64,000 nt of DNA from Streptomyces cyaneus (GTDB lineage: Bacteria; Actinomycetota; Actinomycetes; Streptomycetales; Streptomycetaceae), in the NCBI RefSeq assembly GCF_004028635.1, contig NZ_RQJW01000005.1, forward strand, positions 660,982-724,981, in the 5' to 3' direction. The first letter of the stretch is position 1, and each line of letters starts with the position of its first letter. The position numbers were made by a program, and so were the translations under genes. Shown here piece after piece: positions 1-8,618 of this stretch. The notes below the pieces were generated by a model. That model saw only the letters and a program-made list of their open reading frames with translations, searched no databases and had not been told where the DNA came from.

Positions 1-78
1 TCATGAAGCCTGTCTGAGAGGCCTCACCAAGCCGCGAGAACGGTCTTTACATCGGGCATACGACCTTCTGCCGGGCTT

Positions 79-106
79 CTCAGGGAGCACTCAGGAAGCT
101 CTCATG
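79..106 (+). promoter_or_regulatory. Three 11-bp-spaced direct repeats upstream of the protease gene
   Basis: CTCAGG begins at 79 and 90 and a CTCATG variant begins at 101, so the period is exactly 11 bp; the first two units extend to CTCAGGGAGCA and CTCAGGAAGCT. One-turn direct repeats are the usual binding geometry of OmpR-family regulators, and one is encoded at 1549. Inferred to be its operator. Confidence 0.5.
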
Positions 107-128
107 GTCGGGCGACAAGCTCATTGTC

Positions 129-1220
129 ATGACCGAGAGCTTCCGCCGCGACGGCGAGTACGAGCAGTACACGAACCCCCACCAGGGCGCCCAGCAGCAC
201 GCCTCCTCCCCCGTGAACCCCGAGTGGCCGCCCCCGCCGGCGTACCAGCCGGCCGCACAGGCCGAAGCCGGTACCGGCGTCCCTGCCGGCGGAGCCCCCA
301 CCGCTCTCCTCACCGAGCCCGTCGCCCAGCCGCCGAAGACACGGCGCCGCCCCCGCGGCCCGGTCGCGCTGCTCGCCGCCGTGGCGATCGTCGCCGCGGC
401 GATCGGCGGCGGCACGGCGTACGGCATCCAGGAGCTGACCGGCAACGACACCGTCGCCACCACCAGCTCCACCAGCACCAACGTCGTCCCCTCCAGCCAG
501 AAGGGCACGGTCTCCGGCGTCGCCAAGGCGGTCAGCCCCAGCATCGTCGAGATCAACGCGACCTCGAACGCCGGATCCTCCACCGGCTCGGGCGTGATCA
601 TCACCAGTGACGGCGAGATCGTCACCAACAACCACGTCGTCTCCGGCGCCTCGTCGATCAAGGTGAGGACCAGCGACGGCAAGCAGTACACCGCCGAGGT
701 CGTCGGCACCGACAGCAGCAAGGACCTCGCGCTGATCAAGCTGCAGAACGCCTCCGGGCTCACGGTGGCCACCCTCGGCGACTCCTCCGGCGTCCAGGTC
801 GGCGACCAGGTCGTGGCGATCGGCTCCCCCGAGGGCCTGACCGGCACGGTCACCAGCGGCATCGTGTCCGCGCTCAACCGGGACGTGACCGTCTCGACGG
901 ACGAGAGCCAGGGCCAGCAGCAACAGCAGCAGGGCGGCGGCGGGTGGCCGTTCGAGTTCGGCGGTCAGCAGTTCAACGGCGACACCGGTTCGTCGACGAC
1001 GACGTACAAGGCGATCCAGACGGACGCGTCCCTGAACCCCGGCAACTCCGGCGGCGCGCTGATCGACATGAACGGCAACATCATCGGCATCAACTCAGCG
1101 ATGTACTCGGCCTCCGGCTCGAGTTCGTCCGACGCGGGCAGCGTGGGCCTCGGCTTCGCCATCCCGATCAACACCGTCAAGTCCGACCTGGCGAAGCTGC
1201 GGTCGGGTTCGCAGAGCTGA
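129..1220 (+). CDS. Membrane-anchored HtrA/DegP-like serine protease (S1C) without PDZ domain
   Basis: 363 aa. A Pro-rich cytoplasmic N-terminus is followed by one membrane segment (about 78-98), a Ser/Thr linker and a chymotrypsin-fold protease domain outside the membrane. The catalytic triad is visible as His169 (TNNHVVSG), Asp199 (SKDLAL) and Ser307 (NPGNSGGAL). A Gln/Gly-rich insert lies at about 260-282. The protein stops soon after the protease domain, so the C-terminal PDZ domain usual in this family is absent. It precedes an OmpR-type two-component system, as in the mycobacterial pepD/mprAB arrangement. It is probably an envelope-stress protease controlled by that system. The start is the first in-frame ATG of the domain-bearing frame; the RBS is weak. 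Confidence 0.9.
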   Translation: MTESFRRDGEYEQYTNPHQGAQQHASSPVNPEWPPPPAYQPAAQAEAGTGVPAGGAPTALLTEPVAQPPKTRRRPRGPVALLAAVAIVAAAIGGGTAYGIQELTGNDTVATTSSTSTNVVPSSQKGTVSGVAKAVSPSIVEINATSNAGSSTGSGVIITSDGEIVTNNHVVSGASSIKVRTSDGKQYTAEVVGTDSSKDLALIKLQNASGLTVATLGDSSGVQVGDQVVAIGSPEGLTGTVTSGIVSALNRDVTVSTDESQGQQQQQQGGGGWPFEFGGQQFNGDTGSSTTTYKAIQTDASLNPGNSGGALIDMNGNIIGINSAMYSASGSSSSDAGSVGLGFAIPINTVKSDLAKLRSGSQS

Positions 1221-1270
1221 CCCGCAGGCTGACCCCGCAGGCTGACCCCGCAGAGCTGAAGGAGTACGTC

Positions 1271-1468
1271 GTGATCAAGCAGGTTGAGCAGGTTGAGCAC
1301 ACCGCTACCGGCGTCGGTCCCGCCGACCTCGCCCTGGCCCTCGCGGTCGCCGGCGCCCTGCACGCGCCGACCGCCCCGTCCCGGGCGCCGGAACTGGCGA
1401 CCGCCCGCCCGAGCGCGGGTCGCCGGGCCGCTGCCGCCCGCGGCCGCCGCCGTACCGTACGAGGCTGA
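1271..1468 (+). CDS. Possible small Ala/Arg-rich protein
   Basis: 65 aa from a GTG start with a strong RBS (GAAGGAG, about 6 nt upstream). The N-terminal part is a hydrophobic Ala/Leu stretch and the C-terminal half is Ala/Arg-rich and basic. I recognise no family. The RBS is the main support. The preceding DNA (1216-1257) contains imperfect repeats of a CCCGCAGGCTGA-type unit, so this may simply be repeat-derived sequence between the protease and regulator genes. Confidence 0.4.
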   Translation: MIKQVEQVEHTATGVGPADLALALAVAGALHAPTAPSRAPELATARPSAGRRAAAARGRRRTVRG

Positions 1469-1548
1469 GAAAGCCCGGAAACATGCGACGCTGAAGGCGT
1501 TCAGCCGATCAGCCCCTCCGTCCCACCGCACCCGAGGATCCCGAGCCC

Positions 1549-2286
1549 ATGAGCCCCGCCGATGGCGACCGTGACCCCCAGCGCATCCTGATCGTCGACG
1601 ACGAGCCGGCGGTGCGTGAAGCACTCCAGCGCAGCCTCGCCTTCGAGGGGTACGACACCGAGGTCGCGGTCGACGGCGCCGACGCCCTGGAGAAGGCGAC
1701 GGCCTACCGGCCCGACCTGGTGGTCCTGGACATCCAGATGCCCCGCATGGACGGCCTGACCGCCGCCCGCCGCATCCGTGGCGCCGGCGACACGACGCCG
1801 ATCCTCATGCTGACGGCCCGTGACACGGTCGGCGACCGCGTGACGGGACTGGATGCCGGGGCCGACGACTACCTGGTCAAGCCCTTCGAACTGGACGAAC
1901 TCTTCGCCCGGGTCCGCGCCCTGCTGCGACGCAGCTCCTACTCGGCGGCGGCCGGTGCGGGCGCGGTGGAGGAGGACGAGGCGCTGACCTTCGCCGACCT
2001 GCGCATGGACCTCGCGACGCGCGAGGTGACGCGGGGTGGGCGGCCGGTGGAGCTGACCCGTACGGAGTTCACGCTGCTGGAGATGTTCATGGCGCATCCG
2101 CGCCAGGTGCTGACGCGTGAGCAGATCCTGAAGGCCGTGTGGGGCTTCGACTTCGAGCCGTCGTCGAACTCGCTGGACGTGTACGTCATGTACCTGCGCC
2201 GCAAGACCGAGGCGGGCGGCGAGCCGAGGCTCGTGCACACGGTTCGGGGTGTGGGGTATGTGCTGCGGCAGGGCGGGGCGGAGTGA
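1549..2286 (+). CDS. OmpR-family response regulator (MprA-like)
   Basis: 245 aa. The receiver domain covers about 12-125, with the acidic pair DD (17-18), phospho-acceptor Asp61 (VVLDIQMP) and the conserved Lys of LVKPFE. A C-terminal winged helix-turn-helix of the Trans_reg_C type follows (about 145-240, ending in HTVRGVGYVLR). The stop overlaps the GTG start of the sensor kinase gene by 3 bp, so the two are translationally coupled. It probably controls the upstream protease and itself through the 11-bp repeats at 79-106. The MprA assignment rests on the neighbouring HtrA-like gene and the overall architecture. Confidence 0.93.
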   Translation: MSPADGDRDPQRILIVDDEPAVREALQRSLAFEGYDTEVAVDGADALEKATAYRPDLVVLDIQMPRMDGLTAARRIRGAGDTTPILMLTARDTVGDRVTGLDAGADDYLVKPFELDELFARVRALLRRSSYSAAAGAGAVEEDEALTFADLRMDLATREVTRGGRPVELTRTEFTLLEMFMAHPRQVLTREQILKAVWGFDFEPSSNSLDVYVMYLRRKTEAGGEPRLVHTVRGVGYVLRQGGAE

Positions 2287-3725
2287 ACAGGGTTCTACGC
2301 CGGTTCAGGTCGCTGCCGATCCGGACGCGGCTGTCGTTGCTGGTGGCGGCTGCGGTGGCGTTCGCGGTGGCGGCGGTTTCGGTGACGTGTTGGTTCATCG
2401 TGCAAGGGAAGCTGTACGACCAGGTCGACCAGGACCTGGAGCAGATGGTGCGCAAACCGGACACGCTCGATTCGGTCATCAGCACCTGCTCCCGGACCCC
2501 GCAGCAGGGCACTGAGGGAGGCCGGTTCGGGATCAACTACATCCAGCTGGTCAAGGAGGAGGGCGATCCCTGCGTCAGCCGGTTCTCGCGGGGCACCGTC
2601 AAGGTGACCGACTCCGACAAGGAGTTGCTCAAGACCGCGGAGCGCATCGGCCAGGGCACCAAACGCAACGGCACCGACGAGGACGGCAACAAGGTCCGCG
2701 CACTGACCGTGTACCTGGGCGTCGACGCTTCCGACGGGAAGCCGGTGGGCGTGCTCGTGGCAGCCCCGTTGAGCGGCACCCAGTCCACCCTCAACGAACT
2801 CGCCCTCATCCTCCTCCTCGTCTCCGGCATCGGAGTCGTAGGTGCCGGAGCCGCCGGCCTCGCGGTCGCCCGGGCCGGCCTCCGTCCCGTCGACAAACTC
2901 ACCGACGCCGTAGAGCACGTGGCCCGCACCGAGGACCTGAACATCCGCATCCCGGTCGAGGACGACAGCGAGGACGAGGTGGCCCGGCTCTCCCGTTCCT
3001 TCAACTCCATGACCTCCGCCCTGGCCAGCTCCCGCGAACTCCAGCAGCAGCTCATCGCCGACGCCGGCCACGAACTGCGCACCCCCCTCACCTCCCTCCG
3101 CACCAACATCGAGCTCCTCACCCGCAGCGAGGAGACGGGCCGCCCGATCCCGGAGGCCGACCGCAAGGCGCTGCTCGCCTCCGTCAAGGCTCAGATGACC
3201 GAACTGGCCGCACTGATAGGCGACTTGCAGGAGCTGTCCCGCTCCGAGGGCCAGCGTGGCGAACGCGTCCAGGTGATCTCGCTGGAGGAAACGGTCGAGT
3301 CCGCCCTGCGCCGGGCACGACTGCGCGGCCCGGAGCTGACGATCACCGCCGACCTTCAGCCCTGGTACGTACGGGCAGAACCGGCGGCCCTCGAACGCGC
3401 TGTGGTCAACATCCTCGACAACGCGGTGAAGTTCAGCCCCGAGGGCGGCGCGATCGAGGTGCAACTCGCCGACGGTGTCCTGACCGTCCGCGACCACGGC
3501 CCCGGCATCCCCGCCGACGAACTCCCCCACGTCTTCGACCGCTTCTGGCGCTCACCGAGCGCACGGGCCCTGCCGGGCTCGGGACTGGGCCTGTCGATCG
3601 TGGCCCGTACGGTCGGGCAGGCGGGCGGCCAGGTCACGCTGGCCCGCGCGCAGGACGGCGGCACGGTGGCGACGGTACGGCTGCCGGGGGCGCCGACGCC
3701 GCCGCCTGCGGAGCCGCAGGAGTAG
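2283..3725 (+). CDS. Sensor histidine kinase (MprB-like)
   Basis: 480 aa from the GTG at 2283, chosen because it overlaps the regulator stop (GTGA) and is followed at once by a typical basic N-terminus and membrane segment. A second membrane segment lies at about 170-195. It encloses an extracytoplasmic sensor loop of roughly 130 residues with two Cys. HAMP, HisKA (His263 in AGHELRTPL) and HATPase_c domains follow (N box with NILDNAVKF, G boxes DHGPGIP and GSGLGLSIV). It phosphorylates the adjacent regulator. The signal is unknown; the context suggests envelope or secretion stress. Confidence 0.93.
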   Translation: MNRVLRRFRSLPIRTRLSLLVAAAVAFAVAAVSVTCWFIVQGKLYDQVDQDLEQMVRKPDTLDSVISTCSRTPQQGTEGGRFGINYIQLVKEEGDPCVSRFSRGTVKVTDSDKELLKTAERIGQGTKRNGTDEDGNKVRALTVYLGVDASDGKPVGVLVAAPLSGTQSTLNELALILLLVSGIGVVGAGAAGLAVARAGLRPVDKLTDAVEHVARTEDLNIRIPVEDDSEDEVARLSRSFNSMTSALASSRELQQQLIADAGHELRTPLTSLRTNIELLTRSEETGRPIPEADRKALLASVKAQMTELAALIGDLQELSRSEGQRGERVQVISLEETVESALRRARLRGPELTITADLQPWYVRAEPAALERAVVNILDNAVKFSPEGGAIEVQLADGVLTVRDHGPGIPADELPHVFDRFWRSPSARALPGSGLGLSIVARTVGQAGGQVTLARAQDGGTVATVRLPGAPTPPPAEPQE

Positions 3726-3786
3726 TCACGTTCGGTACCCCGCACGTCTACCGCTACGGCCCCGCTACGGAGTTGCTCTCCCAAAG

Positions 3787-3816
3787 CGGCCGGGAAGTAG
3801 ATCCGCTTCCCGGCCG
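3787..3816 (+). promoter_or_regulatory. Hairpin leader upstream of small membrane protein (copy 1)
   Basis: An 11-bp perfect stem (CGGCCGGGAAG / CTTCCCGGCCG) with an 8-nt loop and a T-rich 3' flank lies 31 bp before the ATG at 3848. An almost identical element sits before the paralogue at 5897. It could be a terminator of the upstream gene or an attenuator; the duplication favours a function tied to the downstream gene. Confidence 0.5.
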
Positions 3817-3847
3817 TTTCCCCCTAGGCTTGAGGCGAGGGGGAGCC

Positions 3848-4330
3848 ATGTTGAAGAATTCGCTGCCGAAAATCGCGCTGTGGATCGCCTTGGGCCTCGT
3901 GTTCACAGCGGGTGCCGTCTCGCTCCTCGTTCTGACGGTGGTGTCGGGGTCGGACGAGGAGCCGGACCGGGGCGGGGGCGCCGGGTCGACCAGTTGGCAC
4001 ACGACGCGGCCGGAGACGACCGACGACCCCGGTGACACCGATGGGCCGACCGAGGAACCGACGGAACCGGACCCGGGGACGTCCTCGGAACCGAGCGGCG
4101 GTGGGACCGTCCCATCGACGCCGGTGACCGTAGTGACCCAGACCGTCGTCGCGGTGCCCTCGGGCGGGGGCGGCAGCGACGGCCCAGGCGCACTGATCAC
4201 AGCCCTCGGCTCCCTGCTGAGCGGCGCCGCGGCGGTCGGCACACTGCTCCACGCGGTCCATCTGAGCCGCCAGAACCGCAGCGCCACCGCGGCGACGGAC
4301 GACGACGCGAGGTCGGCGACCAGTTCTTGA
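3848..4330 (+). CDS. Small membrane protein, paralogue of the gene at 5897
   Basis: 160 aa. The ATG at 3848 follows a GAGGGGGAG RBS. An N-terminal membrane segment (about 9-32) leads into an acidic Pro/Thr/Ser/Gly-rich linker, a conserved TPVTVVTQTVVAV stretch and a second hydrophobic segment (about 117-140) that ends in HAVHLSRQNR. The gene at 5897 has the same layout and near-identical termini but a shorter linker. No family recognised. Both copies flank the exported protein at 4920, and each has the same hairpin leader and RBS region. That suggests a duplicated accessory membrane component. Confidence 0.75.
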   Translation: MLKNSLPKIALWIALGLVFTAGAVSLLVLTVVSGSDEEPDRGGGAGSTSWHTTRPETTDDPGDTDGPTEEPTEPDPGTSSEPSGGGTVPSTPVTVVTQTVVAVPSGGGGSDGPGALITALGSLLSGAAAVGTLLHAVHLSRQNRSATAATDDDARSATSS

Positions 4331-4919
4331 CGCCGGCCAGGACGGACGTCCACGAGGTCGCGCCGAAGACGAGTACCAGACCGTACAGACGTTGCCGATG
4401 TCGTGATCAACGTCCTCGACCTGGTCGCCCTCTGATCACTCCGAGGCGCCCTCGGACCCGGCCCCCCACTCACTCGGGGTCGGCCGATCGGCCGAGGGGC
4501 GGCCAGGGGAGCAGGCGGGACCCGGCCTTTCGGCCGAGGCGAATCAAAGGCGAGGGACGCGACAGTTGGTGGTGCGGCGCCCGGCCCGACGCCCTCCCCC
4601 CGGACCGGGCCGGGCGCCGTCGCGGAACATGATCGCGAACGCATACGGCAACGGCCACGGTTCCCTGCCGCGCACCCGACGTCCACGGTCGCGGCGAAGG
4701 GGTCCGTACCGCCCAGGGGGCCGCGCATTCATGTGAAGCGGCAGCAGGCCAAAGCCAGGAAAAACCCGACAGACACCCCCACCCAGCTGTCGATGTCCTG
4801 TCATCCTCACCTGATTCCGACCCTACTCGCGAGTTCTCTGCAATCTTCCTGGCTGTCAGACAGGTGCCGGACGTACCAGTCGGCGCCTGTGCACAGCAGA
4901 CAGGAGTGAGCCAACCCCC
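4331..4919. other. 589-bp intergenic region
   Basis: No convincing gene. Around 4480-4550 it contains GGCCGATCGGCCGAGG and GGCCTTTCGGCCGAGG, which recur near 8572-8586. The last 120 bp lead into the exported-protein gene and probably hold its promoter, but no clear -10/-35 pair stands out. Confidence 0.5.
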
Positions 4920-5795
4920 ATGCGACTCATTCGCAAATCGAAGCTCGGGAAGGGCGCCAAGAAGAGCGCCCTGATCACCGCCTCCACCGCCCTCGCCATA
5001 GCCGGCGTGCTGACCGGCACCGGAACCGCGCAGGCGGCCGGGAACGGGCCGGGCGGCGCGTCGAACATCCGGGGTACGGACCCCGGGAACACCGACCTGA
5101 TGATCGAGCGGCTCTGCAACCAGGAGGGGAGCCTGACCGGCGTCTACGGCGCCTACAACGTCGACACCGGCGAGTTCAAGACGCAGGACGAGTACCTGCG
5201 GGACGTCTTCGGGCTGTGGAAGCCCGCCGGGCCGTGGGAGCTGTTCCGCGGCTGGTGCGGTTACGCCGAGGCGTCCACCTGGTCCACCAAGGGCGCGACG
5301 GTCCGCACCTCGCCGTGGATCGGCAACCGCGGTTCGAAGGACGACAAGGAGACCTTCGTCAGCAGCTACGGCACCAAGACGTTCGCCAAGAAGAGCGTCG
5401 GCGGCACCATCGGCCTCTCCCTCGCCAAGAGCATCTTCTCGGGCAGCGTGGGCGGCAGCGCCGGCTACGAGTGGGGCTGGGAGAAGGAGTCCAAGTTCGA
5501 GCGCCGCAGCGAGAAGACCATCCCGCCGTGCACCCAGGTCGCCGTGACCTGGACGCCGTACCAGCGCGTGGTGCGCGTGAACCCGGTCTTCTACGTCGAG
5601 GACTACCAGTGGAACAAGGGTGACGGCGACGTCACCACGCACACCTGGCGCGGCCGGGACGCGAGCTGGAAGACGATCTACTCGTACGGCTACTACATCG
5701 ACGGCGTCTCCGACAAGCTCCTGCCCAACGGGCAGCCCGACGGCCGCGAGGACAAGGTGGAGGAGAAGCTGGACCCGGGCACCTGCGCCAAGTAG
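4920..5795 (+). CDS. Exported protein of unknown function, possible beta-rich pore-forming fold
   Basis: 291 aa. A Sec signal peptide is clear: basic start, hydrophobic core and an AQAAG cleavage region at about 38-40. The mature protein has four cysteines (LCNQ, WCGY, PPCT and GTCAK), which would allow two disulfides. The middle (about 155-185) alternates Ser/Gly with hydrophobic residues (FSGSVGGSAGYEW), a pattern seen in amphipathic hairpins of aerolysin-type toxins; this resemblance is inference only. Aromatic and charged residues are abundant toward the C-terminus. It lies between two paralogous small membrane protein genes. No homologue is recognised with confidence. The ATG has only a distant CAGGAG as RBS. 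Confidence 0.75.
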   Translation: MRLIRKSKLGKGAKKSALITASTALAIAGVLTGTGTAQAAGNGPGGASNIRGTDPGNTDLMIERLCNQEGSLTGVYGAYNVDTGEFKTQDEYLRDVFGLWKPAGPWELFRGWCGYAEASTWSTKGATVRTSPWIGNRGSKDDKETFVSSYGTKTFAKKSVGGTIGLSLAKSIFSGSVGGSAGYEWGWEKESKFERRSEKTIPPCTQVAVTWTPYQRVVRVNPVFYVEDYQWNKGDGDVTTHTWRGRDASWKTIYSYGYYIDGVSDKLLPNGQPDGREDKVEEKLDPGTCAK

Positions 5796-5835
5796 GGGTC
5801 CCCAGGCGCCACTTGGCGCACTTTCTCACCCAAGG

Positions 5836-5865
5836 CGGCCGGGAACGTGATCCACTTCCCGGCCG
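5836..5865 (+). promoter_or_regulatory. Hairpin leader upstream of small membrane protein (copy 2)
   Basis: A 10-bp stem (CGGCCGGGAA / TTCCCGGCCG) with a 10-nt loop, followed by TTTCTCCTTACGCTTGGGG and the same GAGGGGGAGCC RBS stretch as copy 1 at 3787-3847. It lies just after the exported-protein stop and could also terminate that gene. Confidence 0.5.
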
Positions 5866-5896
5866 TTTCTCCTTACGCTTGGGGCGAGGGGGAGCC

Positions 5897-6319
5897 ATGT
5901 CGAAGAACTCGTCACCGAAGATCGCCCTGTGGATCACCGTGGGTCTGTTGTTCACGGCAGGAGCCGTCTCGCTCCTCGTCGTGGCGGCGACCTCGGGGTC
6001 GCGCGGGACTCCTCCCTCCGGGCACCCGTCGACCAGTTGGTACACCACGCAGCCGCCGTACACGGGTGATCCCGGCGCCACCGAGGAACCGACCGCACCC
6101 GGTGAACCGACCCCTGTCACCGTCGTGACCCAGACCGTCGTCGCGGTGAACCCGGGTGGCGGCGGAGGCGACGGCCCCGGCTCACTGATCGCGGCCTTCG
6201 GCTCCCTGTTGAGCGGCGCGGCAGCGGTCGGCACCCTGCTCCACGCCGTCCACCTGAGCCGGCAGAACCGCAACGCCACGGCGAGGGACGACGACGCGAC
6301 TCCGGCTCCGTCCTCGTAG
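5897..6319 (+). CDS. Small membrane protein, paralogue of the gene at 3848
   Basis: 140 aa. The ATG at 5897 follows GAGGGGGAG. It shares the N-terminal membrane segment (SPKIALWI onward), the TPVTVVTQTVVAV block, the second hydrophobic segment and the HAVHLSRQNR ending with the protein at 3848. Its Pro/Thr linker is about 20 residues shorter. No known domain recognised. The pair arose by duplication that included the upstream hairpin, and brackets the exported protein gene. Confidence 0.75.
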   Translation: MSKNSSPKIALWITVGLLFTAGAVSLLVVAATSGSRGTPPSGHPSTSWYTTQPPYTGDPGATEEPTAPGEPTPVTVVTQTVVAVNPGGGGGDGPGSLIAAFGSLLSGAAAVGTLLHAVHLSRQNRNATARDDDATPAPSS

Positions 6320-6418
6320 GCGCCCCAAAGCACGTCCGAGCACGGCAACCTTTCCCTCCACAGCTTCGACAGGCAAGTGACGTGAGCCCCCCACCACTTG
6401 ACCTGAACGGAAGCAGCC

Positions 6419-8488
6419 GTGACTGAAACCCGCAACCGGCCCCGGCACCGCAGAAGCAGGAGCGCGCTGGCGGTCGGTATCCCCCTCGCCCTGACCGCCG
6501 CCGGCACTCTGGCCTACGGCACGGACCTCGGCCTCTTCGGCGAGGACGCCCAGCAGAAGGCGTCCGCCGCGACCACCGCCGCCCCCGCCTGGGCCACTGC
6601 CACCGCCGACGGCTTCGCGTCCGTCAACTCGCTCGGCCAGAACGGCACCTACGGTGGCCGGGACGGTCAGATCGTGACCGTGAAGACGCAGGCCGACCTG
6701 GAGAAGTACGCCACGGCCGCGGAGCCCTACGTCATCGTTGTCGCCGGGACCATCAACATGAACCCGGTGGGCAAGGAGATCAAGGTCCAGTCGAACAAGA
6801 CCATCGTCGGGTCCGGTACCTCCGGGCACATCGTCGGTGGCGGCTTCTTCCTCGGTTCCGGCGTGCACAACGTGATCATCCGGAACCTCACCATCCGGGA
6901 CGCGTACCAGGGCGTCTGGAACGACAAGGACCACGACTTCGACGCCATCCAGATGGACGGCGCCCACCATGTGTGGATCGACCACAACGATCTGCGGCAC
7001 ATGGCCGACGGCCTCATCGACGTGCGCAAGGACAGCACGAACGTGACCGTGTCCTGGAACAAGCTGAGCAACGACAACAAGGCCTTCGGCATCGGGTGGA
7101 CCGAGAATGTCGTCACCGACATCACCATCCACCACAACTGGATCCGCGAGACCGAGCAGCGCAATCCCTCCACCGACAACGCCGCCCACGCGCACCTCTA
7201 CAACAACTTCCTGGAGGACGTGGCGGGCACCGACATCAAGTCGTCGTACGGCAACTACTCGCGCGGCAAGACGAAGATGGTCCTGGAGAACTCCTACTTC
7301 CAGGGCGTCAACAACCCCGTCATCAAGGACAGCACCGCGACGCTCGTCCAGCGCGGCAGCGTCTTCTCCGGCACCAGCGGGCGTAATGAGAGCGGGGGCA
7401 CGGCCTTCGATCCGAAGACGTACTACTCGTACACGCTCGACGCGGCGGCGAACGTGCCGTCGCTCCTCAAGTCGGGCGCGGGACCGCGCAGTTCCATCGG
7501 TACGACGGCCGCGGCGGCGAGCACCAAGGCCGCCACGACGCTCACCGTCGCCAAGGACGGCAGCGGGCAGTACACGACCGTGCAGTCCGCCGTGGACGCC
7601 GTACCCGCGAACAACGCCTCACGGGTCGTGATCGCGGTCAAGCCGGGGACGTACCGCGAGCTGGTCAAGGTCCCGGCGAACAAGCCGCACGTCACCATCC
7701 AGGGCACGGGCAGCAGCCGTAAGGACACGGTGATCGTCTACAACAACGCGTCCGGCACACCCAAGCCGGGCGGCGGTACCTACGGCACGGGCGGCAGCGC
7801 CACCGTCGCCGTCGAGGCCGACGACTTCCAGGCCCGCAACCTGACGATCAACAACGACTTCGACGAGAAGGCGAACCAGAACCTGAACGGCCACCAGGCC
7901 GTCGCCCTGCGCACCGCCGCCGACAAAGTGTTCCTCGACGGCGTCATCGTCGGCGGCGACCAGGACACCCTGCTCGTGGACACCGCGGCCAAGGACAAGC
8001 TGGGCCGCGTCTACATGAAGAACTCCTACGTCGTCGGCAACGTCGACTTCATCTTCGGCCGGGCGACGGCGGTGATCGACCGCTCTGTCATCACTCTGAA
8101 GAAGCGCTGGGACGGCTCCTCGGCCGGCTATGTCACCGCGCCCAGCACCCCCGCCAACCGCAAGGGCATCCTGATCACCAACTCCACGATCAACGGTGAC
8201 GTGTCCGACCGTTCCTTCTTCCTCGGCCGCAACTGGCACGCCGGCGGTGACGCGTCCCTCGACCCGCAGACCACGGTCCGCAACAGCACGCTGAGCGCCG
8301 CCGTCAAGACCACGCCCTGGTCCGACATGGGCGGCTTCTCCTGGAAGGACGACCGTTTCGCCGAGTACAAGAACTCCGGCGCGGGCTCCGGTTCCGCAAG
8401 CTCCGACCGACCCCAGCTGACCGACGCCCAGGCAACCGGGCAGGAGGTCGCGGACTGGTTGGGGGACTGGACGCCTACGGCTTCCTAG
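6419..8488 (+). CDS. Secreted pectate lyase-pectinesterase fusion (PL1 + CE8)
   Basis: 689 aa from GTG. Signal sequence: a basic N-region, then a hydrophobic stretch at about 17-35. The first half (about 60-345) is a PL1 pectate lyase beta-helix, with DAIQMDGAHHVWIDHN, a VTVSWN turn and Arg in EQRNPSTD at the catalytic Arg position. The second conserved Arg/Lys region of typical PL1 enzymes looks diverged. After an Ala/Thr linker, the second half (about 375-680) is a CE8 pectin methylesterase, with GHQAVALR and DQDTLL (oxyanion Gln), GNVDFIFG (catalytic Asp) and LGRNWH (Arg). Demethylation and lyase cleavage on one chain would act in series on plant pectin outside the cell. Confidence 0.93.
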   Translation: MTETRNRPRHRRSRSALAVGIPLALTAAGTLAYGTDLGLFGEDAQQKASAATTAAPAWATATADGFASVNSLGQNGTYGGRDGQIVTVKTQADLEKYATAAEPYVIVVAGTINMNPVGKEIKVQSNKTIVGSGTSGHIVGGGFFLGSGVHNVIIRNLTIRDAYQGVWNDKDHDFDAIQMDGAHHVWIDHNDLRHMADGLIDVRKDSTNVTVSWNKLSNDNKAFGIGWTENVVTDITIHHNWIRETEQRNPSTDNAAHAHLYNNFLEDVAGTDIKSSYGNYSRGKTKMVLENSYFQGVNNPVIKDSTATLVQRGSVFSGTSGRNESGGTAFDPKTYYSYTLDAAANVPSLLKSGAGPRSSIGTTAAAASTKAATTLTVAKDGSGQYTTVQSAVDAVPANNASRVVIAVKPGTYRELVKVPANKPHVTIQGTGSSRKDTVIVYNNASGTPKPGGGTYGTGGSATVAVEADDFQARNLTINNDFDEKANQNLNGHQAVALRTAADKVFLDGVIVGGDQDTLLVDTAAKDKLGRVYMKNSYVVGNVDFIFGRATAVIDRSVITLKKRWDGSSAGYVTAPSTPANRKGILITNSTINGDVSDRSFFLGRNWHAGGDASLDPQTTVRNSTLSAAVKTTPWSDMGGFSWKDDRFAEYKNSGAGSGSASSDRPQLTDAQATGQEVADWLGDWTPTAS

Positions 8489-8539
8489 GTCCTGCCGACC
8501 CCTGTTCGCTCTGAGGACGTGGCTCGGCCGTTCGGCCGG

Positions 8540-8601
8540 GCCCACCAGGCCGGAAGCCCCCGGGTTTCCGGCCTTTCGGCCGAGGTGCGGGCCTGGTGGG
8601 C
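8540..8601 (+). terminator. Nested hairpins after the pectinase gene
   Basis: The outer arms GCCCACCAGGC (8540-8550) and GCCTGGTGGGC (8591-8601) enclose an inner stem, GGCCGGAA (8548-8555) with TTCCGGCC (8566-8573). A strong structure just before the next gene, with no T tract. Confidence 0.6.
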
Positions 8602-8618
8602 ACGGCGAGGGTGATGCC

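Noticed and set aside
4327..4632. 101-codon open frame after the first small membrane protein
   Set aside because: Overlaps the preceding stop, is Arg/Pro-rich and has no RBS; typical spurious high-GC frame.
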